Positions 54,482-62,929 of a stretch of DNA of 64,000 bases are shown here, piece by piece. The notes beneath the pieces are model-generated. The model had not been told where the DNA came from and did not search any database. It was given only the letters and a program-made list of their open reading frames with translations. Positions within the stretch are counted from its first letter, which is position 1; each line of letters starts with the position of its first letter. A program made the position numbers and the translations under genes. Origin of the DNA: CAVXZE01 sp963766175 (GTDB taxonomy: Bacteria > Myxococcota_A > UBA9160 > UBA6930); the NCBI GenBank assembly GCA_963766175.1, contig CAVXZE010000030.1, positions 1 through 64,000 of the forward strand, written 5' to 3'.

Positions 54482-55984
54482 ATGGACATCGGCGCGCTGC
54501 GCGAGAAGCTGGGAGTAGAAGAGCGAAGCGTCAGCGAAGGCGACCTGGAGGTCGTGAGCCCGATCGACGGCAGCGCGATCGCATCCGTTACCTGCAGCGG
54601 CGCGAGGCAGGCCGCCGCTGCGGTGGACCGGGCCCAGGAGGCGTTTGCCACCTGGCGATCCGTGCCCGCTCCCAGGCGCGGCGAGCTGATCCGGCGCTTT
54701 GGCCAGGTGCTGCGCGAGCACAAGGACCCGCTGGGCGAGCTGCTGACCATCGAGTGCGGCAAGATTCGCGAGGAGGGTCTCGGCGAAGTCCAGGAGATGA
54801 TCGACATCTGCGACTTTGCCGTAGGTCTGTCGCGGCAGCTCTACGGACGGACCATCGCCTCGGAGCGACCCGGGCACAGGATGCTGGAGACCTGGCATCC
54901 GCTCGGCCCGGTGGGCGTGATCAGCGCCTTCAACTTCCCGGTCGCCGTCTGGTCATGGAACTTCGCCATCGCCGTCGTCTGCGGTGACCCGGTGCTGTGG
55001 AAGCCCTCGGAGAAGACGCCGGTGACCGCGCTGGCCTGTCAGCGGCTCTTCGAAGAGGCAGCTCGACGCCATGGCGACGCGCCAGATCACCTTTCCCAGC
55101 TGCTCCTGGGGGGACGCGAAGTGGGAGGCGCCCTGGTCACGGATCCACGAGTGCCGCTGATCAGCGCCACCGGAAGCTGCCGGATGGGGCGCGAGGTCGC
55201 CCCGCGCGTGGCAGAGCGCTTCGGCCGCTGTCTGCTGGAGCTGGGTGGCAACAACGCCATGATCGTGACCGGGAGCGCCGACCTCGAGCTCGCCCTGCGC
55301 GCCATCCTCTTCAGCGCGATGGGCACGGCCGGCCAGCGCTGCACCACGCTGCGCCGCCTGATCGCCCACGAAGACGTGTTCGAAGAGCTGATGGGACGAC
55401 TGCAGCGGGCACACGCGGGGATTCGCGTCGGCGACCCGCTCGAGCCCGAGACCCTGGTCGGCCCCCTGATCGACAGGGCCGCCTATGAGCAGATGCAGGC
55501 GGCCCTCGAGCAGGCCCGGGGCGACGGCGGCCAGGTTCTCGGCGGCGAGCGCGTACGCGACGCAATCCACCCGGACGCCTACTACGTGAAGCCCGCCATC
55601 GTCCAGATGCCGTCACAGACCCAGATCGTTCGGGAAGAGACCTTCGCCCCGATTCTCTACGCGATGCGCTACCGGGAGCTGGAAGAAGCGATCGCCATGC
55701 ACAACGACGTGGAGCAGGGTCTCTCTTCCTGCATCCTGACCACCGATCTGCGCGAAGCGGAGACGTTCCTGTCGTCCGAGGGCAGCGATTGCGGCATTGC
55801 CAACGTGAACATCGGCCCGAGCGGCGCCGAAATCGGAGGGGCCTTCGGCGGCGAGAAGGCCACCGGCGGCGGCAGAGAGGCTGGCTCGGACGCCTGGAAG
55901 AGCTACATGCGCCGCGCCACCAACACCATCAACTACAGTCGCGAGCTGCCCCTGGCCCAGGGGATTCGCTTCGGCGACGAGTAG
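54482..55984 (+). CDS. aldehyde dehydrogenase, ALDH7 (2-aminoadipate-semialdehyde dehydrogenase) type
   Basis: A 500-residue enzyme starting at MDIGALREKLGVEERSVSEG. NAD motif VGVISAFNFPVAVWSWNFAI, glutamate in LLELGGNNAMIV and catalytic Cys in GTAGQRCTTLRRL are all present. The CTTLRR after the Cys, the ESERPGHRMLE-type stretch (SERPGHRMLE) and IGGAFGGEKATGGGREAGSD are ALDH7A1-like. It should oxidise 2-aminoadipate 6-semialdehyde (or the piperideine form) to 2-aminoadipate with NAD+. It sits ten bases after the saccharopine-dehydrogenase-like gene; the two probably form one operon. Confidence 0.85.
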   Translation: MDIGALREKLGVEERSVSEGDLEVVSPIDGSAIASVTCSGARQAAAAVDRAQEAFATWRSVPAPRRGELIRRFGQVLREHKDPLGELLTIECGKIREEGLGEVQEMIDICDFAVGLSRQLYGRTIASERPGHRMLETWHPLGPVGVISAFNFPVAVWSWNFAIAVVCGDPVLWKPSEKTPVTALACQRLFEEAARRHGDAPDHLSQLLLGGREVGGALVTDPRVPLISATGSCRMGREVAPRVAERFGRCLLELGGNNAMIVTGSADLELALRAILFSAMGTAGQRCTTLRRLIAHEDVFEELMGRLQRAHAGIRVGDPLEPETLVGPLIDRAAYEQMQAALEQARGDGGQVLGGERVRDAIHPDAYYVKPAIVQMPSQTQIVREETFAPILYAMRYRELEEAIAMHNDVEQGLSSCILTTDLREAETFLSSEGSDCGIANVNIGPSGAEIGGAFGGEKATGGGREAGSDAWKSYMRRATNTINYSRELPLAQGIRFGDE

Positions 55985-55988
55985 CTGG

Positions 55989-56975
55989 CTAGGCCTGGTC
56001 GCCGCCGGTTTCCGGATTCGCGGGCGTCGCCAGAGGCGCTGTCTGGGCGGGCACGCGTTCGCGCTCCTCCACCGCGTGAGGCGCCGTCACGAATGCGAGG
56101 ACACCTCCCGCGGTGAGGAGCATGCCCACCGCCTGACCGAGTGTCGGCACCTCGCCGACCACGAGGAAGCTCGCCCCCAGGGAGAGCAGGGGAATCGACG
56201 GCACGATGATGGACGTGGCCCGGGCGAGATCGAGCCGCGCGATGGTCAGGTACCAGAGCATGGTGCCCAGATAACTGAGGCCGATCCCCTGTACCGCGAG
56301 GAGCGGAAGCTGCTCCACGACCAGGTTGGCCGCCGGTACCCAATCCGGACCGCCGAATGCCCACGCAGCCAGTGCCATTAGCGCCCCGCCGTACACGTAG
56401 CGAGCGCCGGTGAGGAGGTACGGTTCTACGTTCGGCATCCCCTTGAGCGTCAACAGGTGGCAGATCTGCCAGGAGAGCGGGGCGAGGAGCAGAAGCGTCA
56501 CGCCGAGTGGATCGCTCAGCCCTCCCGCTCCCACAGCGAGGACGATTCCCGTCGCGAGCACCAGAGCTGCGCCGACACGGCGCACGGTGAGGCGATGGCC
56601 CAGGAACAGCCAGGCCACGAGCAGCGAGTAGACCGGCTCCGTCTGCAGACACAGCACCGCCTCGATGGCGGAGGTGCGCTGCGTTCCCACGAAGAACAGG
56701 ATGAAGGGGATCGTGGTTCCGAGAGCGCCGAGCAGGATCAGCAGTGGCGCGGTCTCGCGCTGCACCAGCCGCGAGAGCTCACCCCGAGCTACCAGCATCA
56801 GCGCCGCGGCCAGCCCGGCGAAGAACGTGGTCACCGCCGCGACGAAGAGGGGATCGGCGCGACCGGTGGTGAACTTCGCCACCGCGGGAACGAAGGCACC
56901 GTTCAGGGCGCAAAGGCCGGCAAAGAGGAGCCCGCTTCGCTGGGTCGTCTCGGGGATCGACACGGACGTCTCCAT
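55989..56975 (-). CDS. EamA/DMT family transporter
   Basis: A 328-residue protein with about ten membrane segments in two EamA halves (SGLLFAGLCALNGAFVPAVAKF, and later SYLGTMLWYLTIARLDLARATSI). The start at 56975 (METSVSIPETTQRSGL) avoids an unlikely N-terminal tail. These are small-molecule exporters or importers in the inner membrane (amino acids, metabolites). Its stop is four bases from the convergent ALDH stop. No substrate evident; export of an amino acid or lysine breakdown product is only a guess from position. Confidence 0.75.
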   Translation of the reverse strand: METSVSIPETTQRSGLLFAGLCALNGAFVPAVAKFTTGRADPLFVAAVTTFFAGLAAALMLVARGELSRLVQRETAPLLILLGALGTTIPFILFFVGTQRTSAIEAVLCLQTEPVYSLLVAWLFLGHRLTVRRVGAALVLATGIVLAVGAGGLSDPLGVTLLLLAPLSWQICHLLTLKGMPNVEPYLLTGARYVYGGALMALAAWAFGGPDWVPAANLVVEQLPLLAVQGIGLSYLGTMLWYLTIARLDLARATSIIVPSIPLLSLGASFLVVGEVPTLGQAVGMLLTAGGVLAFVTAPHAVEERERVPAQTAPLATPANPETGGDQA

Positions 56976-57086
56976 GAAGCAGCGGCTGCCGAGGGCCGGC
57001 CAGGCTCGTTGGCGCGGGAGCATACCCGCCGGTGGATCTCAGTGGAAGCTCGATGGGGCCAGTTCGCCGTCAGCAGATCGGCGGGC

Positions 57087-58109
57087 TCACTCGTAGAAGG
57101 TGCGGGCGATCGTCTGGTCGTAGAAGGCGAGCTTCTCCAGCGACATGCCCCAAGCCGGCGGTGTGAGCCACATGGAGTCGGCGATGGTCCAGGCGCGCTC
57201 GACCTGATCGCGCACCTCGTCGGCGTCTCCGCACAGCGCGAAGGTGCGAACCATCTGATCCGGAACGAACTCGGCCGTATTGACGCTCTCCCCTCGCTCG
57301 GCCCGCTCGTACAGGCGCCGAACCTCCTCTCCGAAGCCGTGCGCTTCGAAGAAGGGCTCGTACTCCCGCGCACTCGCGTAGAAGGCGACGGTGGTGCGCG
57401 CGTCCTCGATCGCCTCGCGCCGGTCGGGATTGATGGCGACGAAGAACGCGAGGTTCACGTGGACGTCCTCGCGCCGCCTTCCCCCCTTCTCCAGGCCCGC
57501 CCTGACGTCCGTCTGCACCCGTTCCAGCGCCCAGTCGACGGACCAGATGGGATGGCCCATCACGCCGTCGGCGATCTCGGCGGCCAGTCGGATGGCGGCT
57601 CCGCGCAGCCCGGCGATCCAGATCGGGATCTCCTCGCGCAGCGGCGGCTCGCCCGGCTGCAGACCCGCGAAATCCGCGCTGTACCAGCGGCCCTCGAACG
57701 GAGTCAGACCGCGGTGGGCGCCCCGGATGATGTGGCGCACCGCAGCCACCGTCTCGCGCAGATGCGCCATCGGCTTGTCCTGGGGTGAGCCGAAGAAGCC
57801 GCGCGTGACGGCAACCACGCTGCTCCCGAGCCCCAGGATGAAGCGGCCCTCCGAGACGCGATCCAGATCGATCGCGGCCGTCGCCGTCTCGAAGGGGCTG
57901 CGAGCGGCTGCGATCGCGATTCCGCTGGCCAGCTGGATGCGCTGGGTCGCGCCGGCGGCAGTGGCGAGGGGAACCCAGGGCGGCCCCCATACCTGTGCGG
58001 CGAAGAGACCGTAGAGACCCCTATCCTCCGCCAGCCTGGCCAGGGCGGTGATCCCTCCGGCGGCGACGGGCGGGACGAAACCCCAGTAGCGTCGTTCCTT
58101 GGCGGGCAT
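57087..58109 (-). CDS. LLM-class flavin/F420-dependent oxidoreductase
   Basis: A 340-residue (beta/alpha)8 protein of the luciferase-like group. It begins RYWGFVPPVAAGGITALARLA; FILGLGSSVVAVTRGFFGSP and RGAAIRLAAEIADGVMGHPI mark the cofactor-binding strands, and IARTFYE at the end. The spacing suits F420- or FMN-dependent monooxygenases and reductases; which cofactor is used cannot be decided here. It lies 36 bases after the end of the dehalogenase-like gene on the same strand, so the two may be co-transcribed. Confidence 0.75.
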   Translation of the reverse strand: MPAKERRYWGFVPPVAAGGITALARLAEDRGLYGLFAAQVWGPPWVPLATAAGATQRIQLASGIAIAAARSPFETATAAIDLDRVSEGRFILGLGSSVVAVTRGFFGSPQDKPMAHLRETVAAVRHIIRGAHRGLTPFEGRWYSADFAGLQPGEPPLREEIPIWIAGLRGAAIRLAAEIADGVMGHPIWSVDWALERVQTDVRAGLEKGGRRREDVHVNLAFFVAINPDRREAIEDARTTVAFYASAREYEPFFEAHGFGEEVRRLYERAERGESVNTAEFVPDQMVRTFALCGDADEVRDQVERAWTIADSMWLTPPAWGMSLEKLAFYDQTIARTFYE

Positions 58110-58145
58110 CGGACACTCCTCCTCGAAGGAACATAGCGCCGGCGA

Positions 58146-59069
58146 TCAGCCGGTGACGGCGAGCCCGAAGGCTTCGAGCGCCGCCCGCGCCACCTGGTCG
58201 CCCCATTCCTGGACGAAGTGGTTCGCCTCGGGAATTTCGAAGGGCGGCGGGCATCCGCGAATCGTCGAACGCACCTCTTCCATCACGGGGGGACCGAGAA
58301 CGACGTCCTGCATGCCCACGGCCATGAAGGTCTCGCCATCCCAATGGTTGGCGAGGAACTCGCGAGCCCGCTCGCCGTGCTCGATGCCCGCCATGCCCGG
58401 CTCGACCGGAACCATCTGGGGGAAGCGGCGCACACCGGCCTGGTAGCGCTCGTCGGGGAAGGGCGCGTGGTAGGCGGCGAGGTCCAAGGGCGACATGTTC
58501 GAGCCCTGAGAAGTCAGCGCCAGCAGACCGGCGACCGGGATGTCCCGGAAGATCCCGGCGAAGGTTTTCCACATCACGAAGCCCTCGCTGACGGGTTTTC
58601 CGATCGGAATCGCCGTGTTCATCACCAGCAGCCGAGCGAAGCGCTCGGGCATCTCCGCGGGAATCGTGAGACCGATGATCCCACCCCAGTCCTGGCATAC
58701 CAGGGCGATGCGCTGGAGGTCGAGCCGTTCCACGAAGCGCATCGCCGTGTTGCGATGGAAGTCGAAGGTGTAGACCTCGTCGCGCACCGGCTTGTCCGAG
58801 CGTCCGAAGCCGAAGAAGTCCGGCGCCACCACGCGGCACCCCGCGCCCGTAAAGATCGGGATCATCTTCCGAAACAGGTACGCCCAGGTGGGCTCGCCGT
58901 GGAGGCACAGAAATACATTCTCGGCGTCGGGAGGTCCTTCGTCCACGTAGTGGAGCCGGAGCCCTTCGAATCCCGGCAGGTCTTCGATGTAGCGGGGCCG
59001 GTAGGGAAAGTTGGGGAGAACGGCGAAGCGCTCCTCCGGAGTGCGCAGCGCCTCGATCTCGGCCGTCAT
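58146..59069 (-). CDS. haloalkane dehalogenase-like alpha/beta-hydrolase (HLD-I type)
   Basis: A 307-residue protein. LCLHGEPTWAYLFRKMIPIF (54-73), APDFFGFGRSDKP (82-94) and CQDWGG (125-130) give nucleophile D127 with W128 next to it; D255 in GMQDVVLGP is the acid and H284 in ANHFVQEWG the base. W167 in the cap lies where the second halide-stabilising Trp of HLD-I enzymes (DhlA group) is found. Asp rather than Ser as nucleophile and the Trp pair favour a true haloalkane dehalogenase, releasing halide from a haloalkane to an alcohol. Natural substrate unknown. ATG 59069 is the family start. Confidence 0.8.
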   Translation of the reverse strand: MTAEIEALRTPEERFAVLPNFPYRPRYIEDLPGFEGLRLHYVDEGPPDAENVFLCLHGEPTWAYLFRKMIPIFTGAGCRVVAPDFFGFGRSDKPVRDEVYTFDFHRNTAMRFVERLDLQRIALVCQDWGGIIGLTIPAEMPERFARLLVMNTAIPIGKPVSEGFVMWKTFAGIFRDIPVAGLLALTSQGSNMSPLDLAAYHAPFPDERYQAGVRRFPQMVPVEPGMAGIEHGERAREFLANHWDGETFMAVGMQDVVLGPPVMEEVRSTIRGCPPPFEIPEANHFVQEWGDQVARAALEAFGLAVTG

Positions 59070-59158
59070 CGTGCTCTCTCCTCGCGGTGAAGCTCGAAGA
59101 TACTCTCGTCGCCGGAGGGTGGCTAGAATCGAGATCGGAAAGAGGAGGCCGAGGATTC

Positions 59159-59947
59159 ATGACGCGTCCGGGACTCGAAAATCACGTAGCTCTGGTGACG
59201 GGTGGCTCACGCGGCATCGGTCGCGCGATCTGCCTGCGGCTGGCCGAAGCCGGGGCTGCGGTAGCCGTCAACTACAATCAGAACCAGAACGCGGCCGACG
59301 AGGTCGTCGGCCGGATCGAAGTGGGAGGTGGCCGTGCGCTGGCTCTGCAGGCGGACGTGTCCGAGAAGGCAGCCGTCGACGCCATGCTGGACCGCATTCG
59401 AGAATGCCTCGGAACCGTGGACATCCTGGTCAACAACGCTGGAATCATGCGCTCCGGCCGGCTGCTCGATCACCGAGAAGAAGATTTCGACGCCATGTGG
59501 CGCACCAACGTCAAGGGAGTGCTCTACTGTGCGGCCGTCTTCGCGCCCGGCATGATCGATCTCGGGTGGGGCCGGGTGATCAACGTGTCTTCGAACGCCG
59601 GAGTCGGAACGGCTCTTCCCGGTACCACCTTCTACGCCGCCACCAAAGCCGCGGTCCTGGCTTTGACCAGGAGACTGGCGTTCGAGCTGGGACCAAACGG
59701 CATCACGGTCAACGCAGTGCTGCCCGGATTCATCAAGACAGAGATGACCACAGGGCATCTGACTCCGGAGGGGATCGCCGGGGTAACCGACGCTTTGAAT
59801 CAGCGGTCGGTGCTGGGACGGGGGGTCGGTGAGGCGGAGGAGATCGCCCACGTCGTCGAGTTCCTGGGCTCCGAGAGATCGAGCTTCATGACCGGACAGC
59901 TCCTCCTCGCCGACGGTGGGCGAACCGATTACCTTTCCCATACCTAG
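59159..59947 (+). CDS. SDR family oxidoreductase (FabG-like)
   Basis: A 262-residue SDR. ATG 59159 follows AGAGGAGGCC. Cofactor loop TGGSRGIGRAICLRLA (14-29), NNAG, catalytic Ser in VINVSSNAGVG and YAATKAAVLALTRRLA with the Tyr-Lys pair, and the C-terminal GGRTDYL are standard. It reduces or oxidises a keto/hydroxy group with NADP(H) or NAD(H); alternatives include 3-oxoacyl-ACP reductase and a hydroxysteroid or sugar dehydrogenase. It diverges from the dehalogenase across 89 bases, and a hairpin terminator candidate follows. Confidence 0.85.
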   Translation: MTRPGLENHVALVTGGSRGIGRAICLRLAEAGAAVAVNYNQNQNAADEVVGRIEVGGGRALALQADVSEKAAVDAMLDRIRECLGTVDILVNNAGIMRSGRLLDHREEDFDAMWRTNVKGVLYCAAVFAPGMIDLGWGRVINVSSNAGVGTALPGTTFYAATKAAVLALTRRLAFELGPNGITVNAVLPGFIKTEMTTGHLTPEGIAGVTDALNQRSVLGRGVGEAEEIAHVVEFLGSERSSFMTGQLLLADGGRTDYLSHT

Positions 59948-60071
59948 TCAGCCGGCAGACGCGGGGATCGAATTCGCGCTTCAGCGGCGTAAGTCCCCGA
60001 AAAACAAGAAGTCCAGCCGATGCGATCCGGTCGATGGGGAGACGCCTTCCGGATCTGAAAGCACGGATCGT

Positions 60072-60090
60072 GGCCGGCCGGCGGCCTTTT
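60072..60090 (+). terminator. candidate Rho-independent terminator after the SDR gene
   Basis: Stem GGCCG/CGGCC with a five-base loop, followed by TTTT. It lies 125 bases after the SDR stop. The stem is short, so strength is uncertain. Confidence 0.35.
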
Positions 60091-60155
60091 GGTAACACTC
60101 GGAGAACATTGGTTTTTTTTTGGCAATACTCGGCAAACACAGGGGGCACCAGGAA

Positions 60156-60800
60156 ATGAGCCGACTTCTGATCTCGATGCTGCTGAGCGGCCTTGCGTTG
60201 TTGATCGTGGCGCCGATGAGCTTCGCGGAACCGAACCTGGAAAACGGGAAGACCAAATTCGTGGTCTGCGAGGCCTGCCACATGCCAACCGGATCGGGCA
60301 GCAAGGAAATCGGCGCCCCGCGAATCGCGGGGCAGAATCCCTGGTACGAACAGCGCCAGCTCCAGAACTTCAAAGCGGGAATCCGCGGCACGAAGCCGGA
60401 AGATACCTTCGGCGCCGTGATGCGGCCGATGGCGCTGACGCTCCCCACCGACCAGGACATCGTGGACGTCATCGCCTACTTCGACACCCTCAAGCCGGAG
60501 ATCCTCCCCCAGACCATCCAGGGCGGGGACGCCGCCAAAGGAAAGGAAACCTACGCGATCTGCGCCGCCTGCCACGGCGATGACGGCACTGGGATCGAGG
60601 TCCTGAGCGCTCCCCGCGTCGCCGGGATCCCCGATTGGTACCTCGACCGGCAAATTCGCAACTTCGACTCGGGCATCCGAGGCACGCACGCGGAAGACAT
60701 CTTTGGCCGCCAGATGGGCGTCATCCAGAAGCTCATGCTTCCCGACGACAAGGCCATCCTCGACGTGATCGCCTACATCAACACGCTGCCGAAGGAATAG
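60156..60800 (+). CDS. dihaem c-type cytochrome, exported
   Basis: A 214-residue periplasmic protein. Signal peptide with hydrophobic core 5-20, cleavage likely after MSFA (residue 24). Two haem c motifs: C38-E-A-C41-H42 and C136-A-A-C139-H140. Candidate sixth ligands are M89/M92 (GAVMRPMA) and the Met of FGRQMGV/KLML in the second domain. The domains look like duplicated cytochrome c (c4-like). It is followed 22 bases later by a haem-b subunit-like protein, so it probably passes electrons from an unknown enzyme to the respiratory chain. A long T run (60113-60121) lies just upstream. Confidence 0.85.
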   Translation: MSRLLISMLLSGLALLIVAPMSFAEPNLENGKTKFVVCEACHMPTGSGSKEIGAPRIAGQNPWYEQRQLQNFKAGIRGTKPEDTFGAVMRPMALTLPTDQDIVDVIAYFDTLKPEILPQTIQGGDAAKGKETYAICAACHGDDGTGIEVLSAPRVAGIPDWYLDRQIRNFDSGIRGTHAEDIFGRQMGVIQKLMLPDDKAILDVIAYINTLPKE

Positions 60801-60822
60801 CTGCGATATAGGAGAAACGACC

Positions 60823-61491
60823 ATGCAGGTTCGTTACATCCCCCGCCTCGAGGTCGACACGATCCTCGAGCCCGACGCTGCGCCCTGGCAAGCCGCTGAG
60901 TTCGAGACCGTCAAACTCAAGGGAACCCCACTCGACATGCAGCCGACCGCTGCGATCAAGGTCAGCTGGGTGGAGAAGAAGATCGGCGCCGTGGAAGTCG
61001 TGCAGGTCGCCGCGGTCCACGACGGAGAGCGGATCGCCTTCCGCGTGGAGTGGAGCGACCCGACCGAGAACGGCGAGATCACCGACACCACGGGCTTTCC
61101 CGACGGCTGCGGAATTCTCCTTCCCACCGTCCAGTACGCGCCGATGGCCGTCATGGGCGCCATTGGGATGGCGGTGAACGCGTGGTACTGGCGCGCCGAC
61201 GAGAATGGCCGCGGGCGCCACGTGCTGGCCGAGGGCCTCGGCACCACGCGCACCATCGACTACGAACTCGTGCGAGGCAACGGTGTCTACAAGAACGGGC
61301 GTTGGCACGTGGTCATCACGCGGGCAATGAAGGTAGAGAGCCCCGACAACCCGGCTCAGCTCGAGCCCGGCCAGAGCACCGGCTTCGCGGTGGCCATCTG
61401 GGAGGGTGGTCACGGCGAGCGAGCGGGAATCAAGGCGATCTCGGGCGACGACTGGATCAAGCTCGACATCGAGGCCGCAGCCGGCGGCTGA
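60823..61491 (+). CDS. ethylbenzene dehydrogenase-type haem-b (gamma) subunit-like protein
   Basis: A 222-residue soluble protein without a visible signal peptide. PWQAAEFETVKLKGTPLD, FPDGCGILLPTVQYAPMAVM, IGMAVNAWYWRADENGRGR and ISGDDWIKLDI recall the EB_dh haem-binding subunit of type II DMSO-reductase-family enzymes (such as ethylbenzene dehydrogenase), which holds a haem b with Met and Lys ligands. Met in the GMAVNAW region and a downstream Lys could be the axial pair. The catalytic molybdopterin and Fe-S subunits are absent nearby. It is preceded by a cytochrome c and followed by an acyl-CoA dehydrogenase. Confidence 0.6.
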   Translation: MQVRYIPRLEVDTILEPDAAPWQAAEFETVKLKGTPLDMQPTAAIKVSWVEKKIGAVEVVQVAAVHDGERIAFRVEWSDPTENGEITDTTGFPDGCGILLPTVQYAPMAVMGAIGMAVNAWYWRADENGRGRHVLAEGLGTTRTIDYELVRGNGVYKNGRWHVVITRAMKVESPDNPAQLEPGQSTGFAVAIWEGGHGERAGIKAISGDDWIKLDIEAAAGG

Positions 61492-61561
61492 TCGCGATCT
61501 CCACTGCCGGGGTTTCGTTCGCGGGGTCACCTTGCCAGAAGACGCCGTCAGAGGAGATGCG

Positions 61562-62833
61562 ATGGACTTCGAGATTCCGACCGAGCTGGCCGACTACCTG
61601 AAGCAACTCGACGAGTTCATCGAGCGGGAGATCAAGCCCCTCGAGCAGGCCGACGACAACATTCGCTTCTTCGATCACCGACGCGAGAACGCGCGCACCG
61701 ACTGGGATCGGGGAGGGCTCCCCAATCAGGATTGGGAGGAGCTGCTCGCCGAGGCGAGGCGCCGCGCCGACGCGGCCGGCCACTATCGCTACCCCTATCC
61801 CAAGGAGTACGGCGGCCAGGGTGGAAGCAATCTCGGAATGGCGATCATCCGGGAGCACCTCGCCGCCAAGGGGCTCGGGTTGCACAACGATCTGCAGAAC
61901 GAGCATTCGATCGTCGGCAACAACGTCGGACTGCTGCTGGTCCTCGACTACGGATCCGAGGCCCAGAAGGCCGAGTGGATCGACGCCCTGCTCGAGGGTC
62001 GCAAGAGCTTCGCGTTCGCGATCACCGAGTCCGCGCACGGATCGGACGCCACGCACATGGAGACGAGCGCCGAGCGCGACGGCGACGGCTGGCGAATCGA
62101 CGGCGAGAAGACCTGGAACACCGGCATCCACCGGGCTCCCTACAACCTGGTCTTCGCCCGAACCTCTGGCAAGGCGGGAGATGGAAACGGAATCACCGCA
62201 TTCCTGGTGCCGATGGATGCCCCCGGTGTGAAGATCGAAGAGATGCTCTGGACCTTCAACATGCCGACCGATCACGGCCGCGTGTCGTTCACCGACGTGC
62301 GGGTCGGCGACGACGCGATCTTCGGCGAAGAAGGGCGGGGGCTTCAAGTCGTGCAGCACTTCTTCAACGAGAACCGCATCCGCCAGGCGGCCTCGAGCCT
62401 GGGCGCTGCGCAGTTCTGCATCGACGAGTCGGTCGCGTACGCGAAGGTGCGGGCGCCCTTCGGCAAGCCGCTGGCCGTCAACCAGGCAATCCAGTTCCCG
62501 CTCGTCGAGCTGCAGACGCAGTGCGAGATGGTACGCGCGCTGATCCACAAGACCGCATGGATGATGGATACCTACGGCGCCTTCACGGTCTCCGACAAGG
62601 TCTCGATGTGCAACTACTGGGCGAACAGGCTCTGCTGCGACGCCGCGGATCGCGCCATGCAGGTGCACGGCGGGCTGGGCTACTCGCGCCACAAGCCCTT
62701 CGAGCACATCTACCGGCACCACCGGCGCTACCGGATCACGGAAGGCGCCGAGGAGATCCAGATGCGCCGGGTGGCGGGCTACATGTTCGGCTTCATGAAG
62801 CAGCGGGCGCCCAAGGGGGTGGACGAGGTCTGA
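61562..62833 (+). CDS. acyl-CoA dehydrogenase
   Basis: A 423-residue FAD enzyme. ATG 61562 follows GAGGAGATGCG. It has PYPKEYGGQGGSNLGMAIIR in the first domain, SFAFAITESAHGSDATHMET (the FAD-binding loop, here TESxHGSD), and C-terminal QVHGGLGYSRHKPFEHI and RITEGAEEIQMRRVAG with E394 in the position of the catalytic base. A 30-residue insertion after residue 35 (DNIRFFDHRRENARTDWDRG) distinguishes it from the one at 14456 and suggests a longer- or branched-substrate subgroup. It may be in the same operon as the cytochrome c and haem-b genes. Confidence 0.85.
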   Translation: MDFEIPTELADYLKQLDEFIEREIKPLEQADDNIRFFDHRRENARTDWDRGGLPNQDWEELLAEARRRADAAGHYRYPYPKEYGGQGGSNLGMAIIREHLAAKGLGLHNDLQNEHSIVGNNVGLLLVLDYGSEAQKAEWIDALLEGRKSFAFAITESAHGSDATHMETSAERDGDGWRIDGEKTWNTGIHRAPYNLVFARTSGKAGDGNGITAFLVPMDAPGVKIEEMLWTFNMPTDHGRVSFTDVRVGDDAIFGEEGRGLQVVQHFFNENRIRQAASSLGAAQFCIDESVAYAKVRAPFGKPLAVNQAIQFPLVELQTQCEMVRALIHKTAWMMDTYGAFTVSDKVSMCNYWANRLCCDAADRAMQVHGGLGYSRHKPFEHIYRHHRRYRITEGAEEIQMRRVAGYMFGFMKQRAPKGVDEV

Positions 62834-62929
62834 GCCGGCACCGCCCCCGGGCCGGAAGCCCTCCTGGAGCGACCGGCGGCTGCAGCTAGGCAGTGATGGC
62901 GAATTCGGGCTAGGCTCGAAATTGAGCCG

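Noticed and set aside
60113..60121. Nine-T run before the cytochrome c gene
   Set aside because: No hairpin sits directly before it, so not a terminator; likely part of a promoter/leader or a simple homopolymer.
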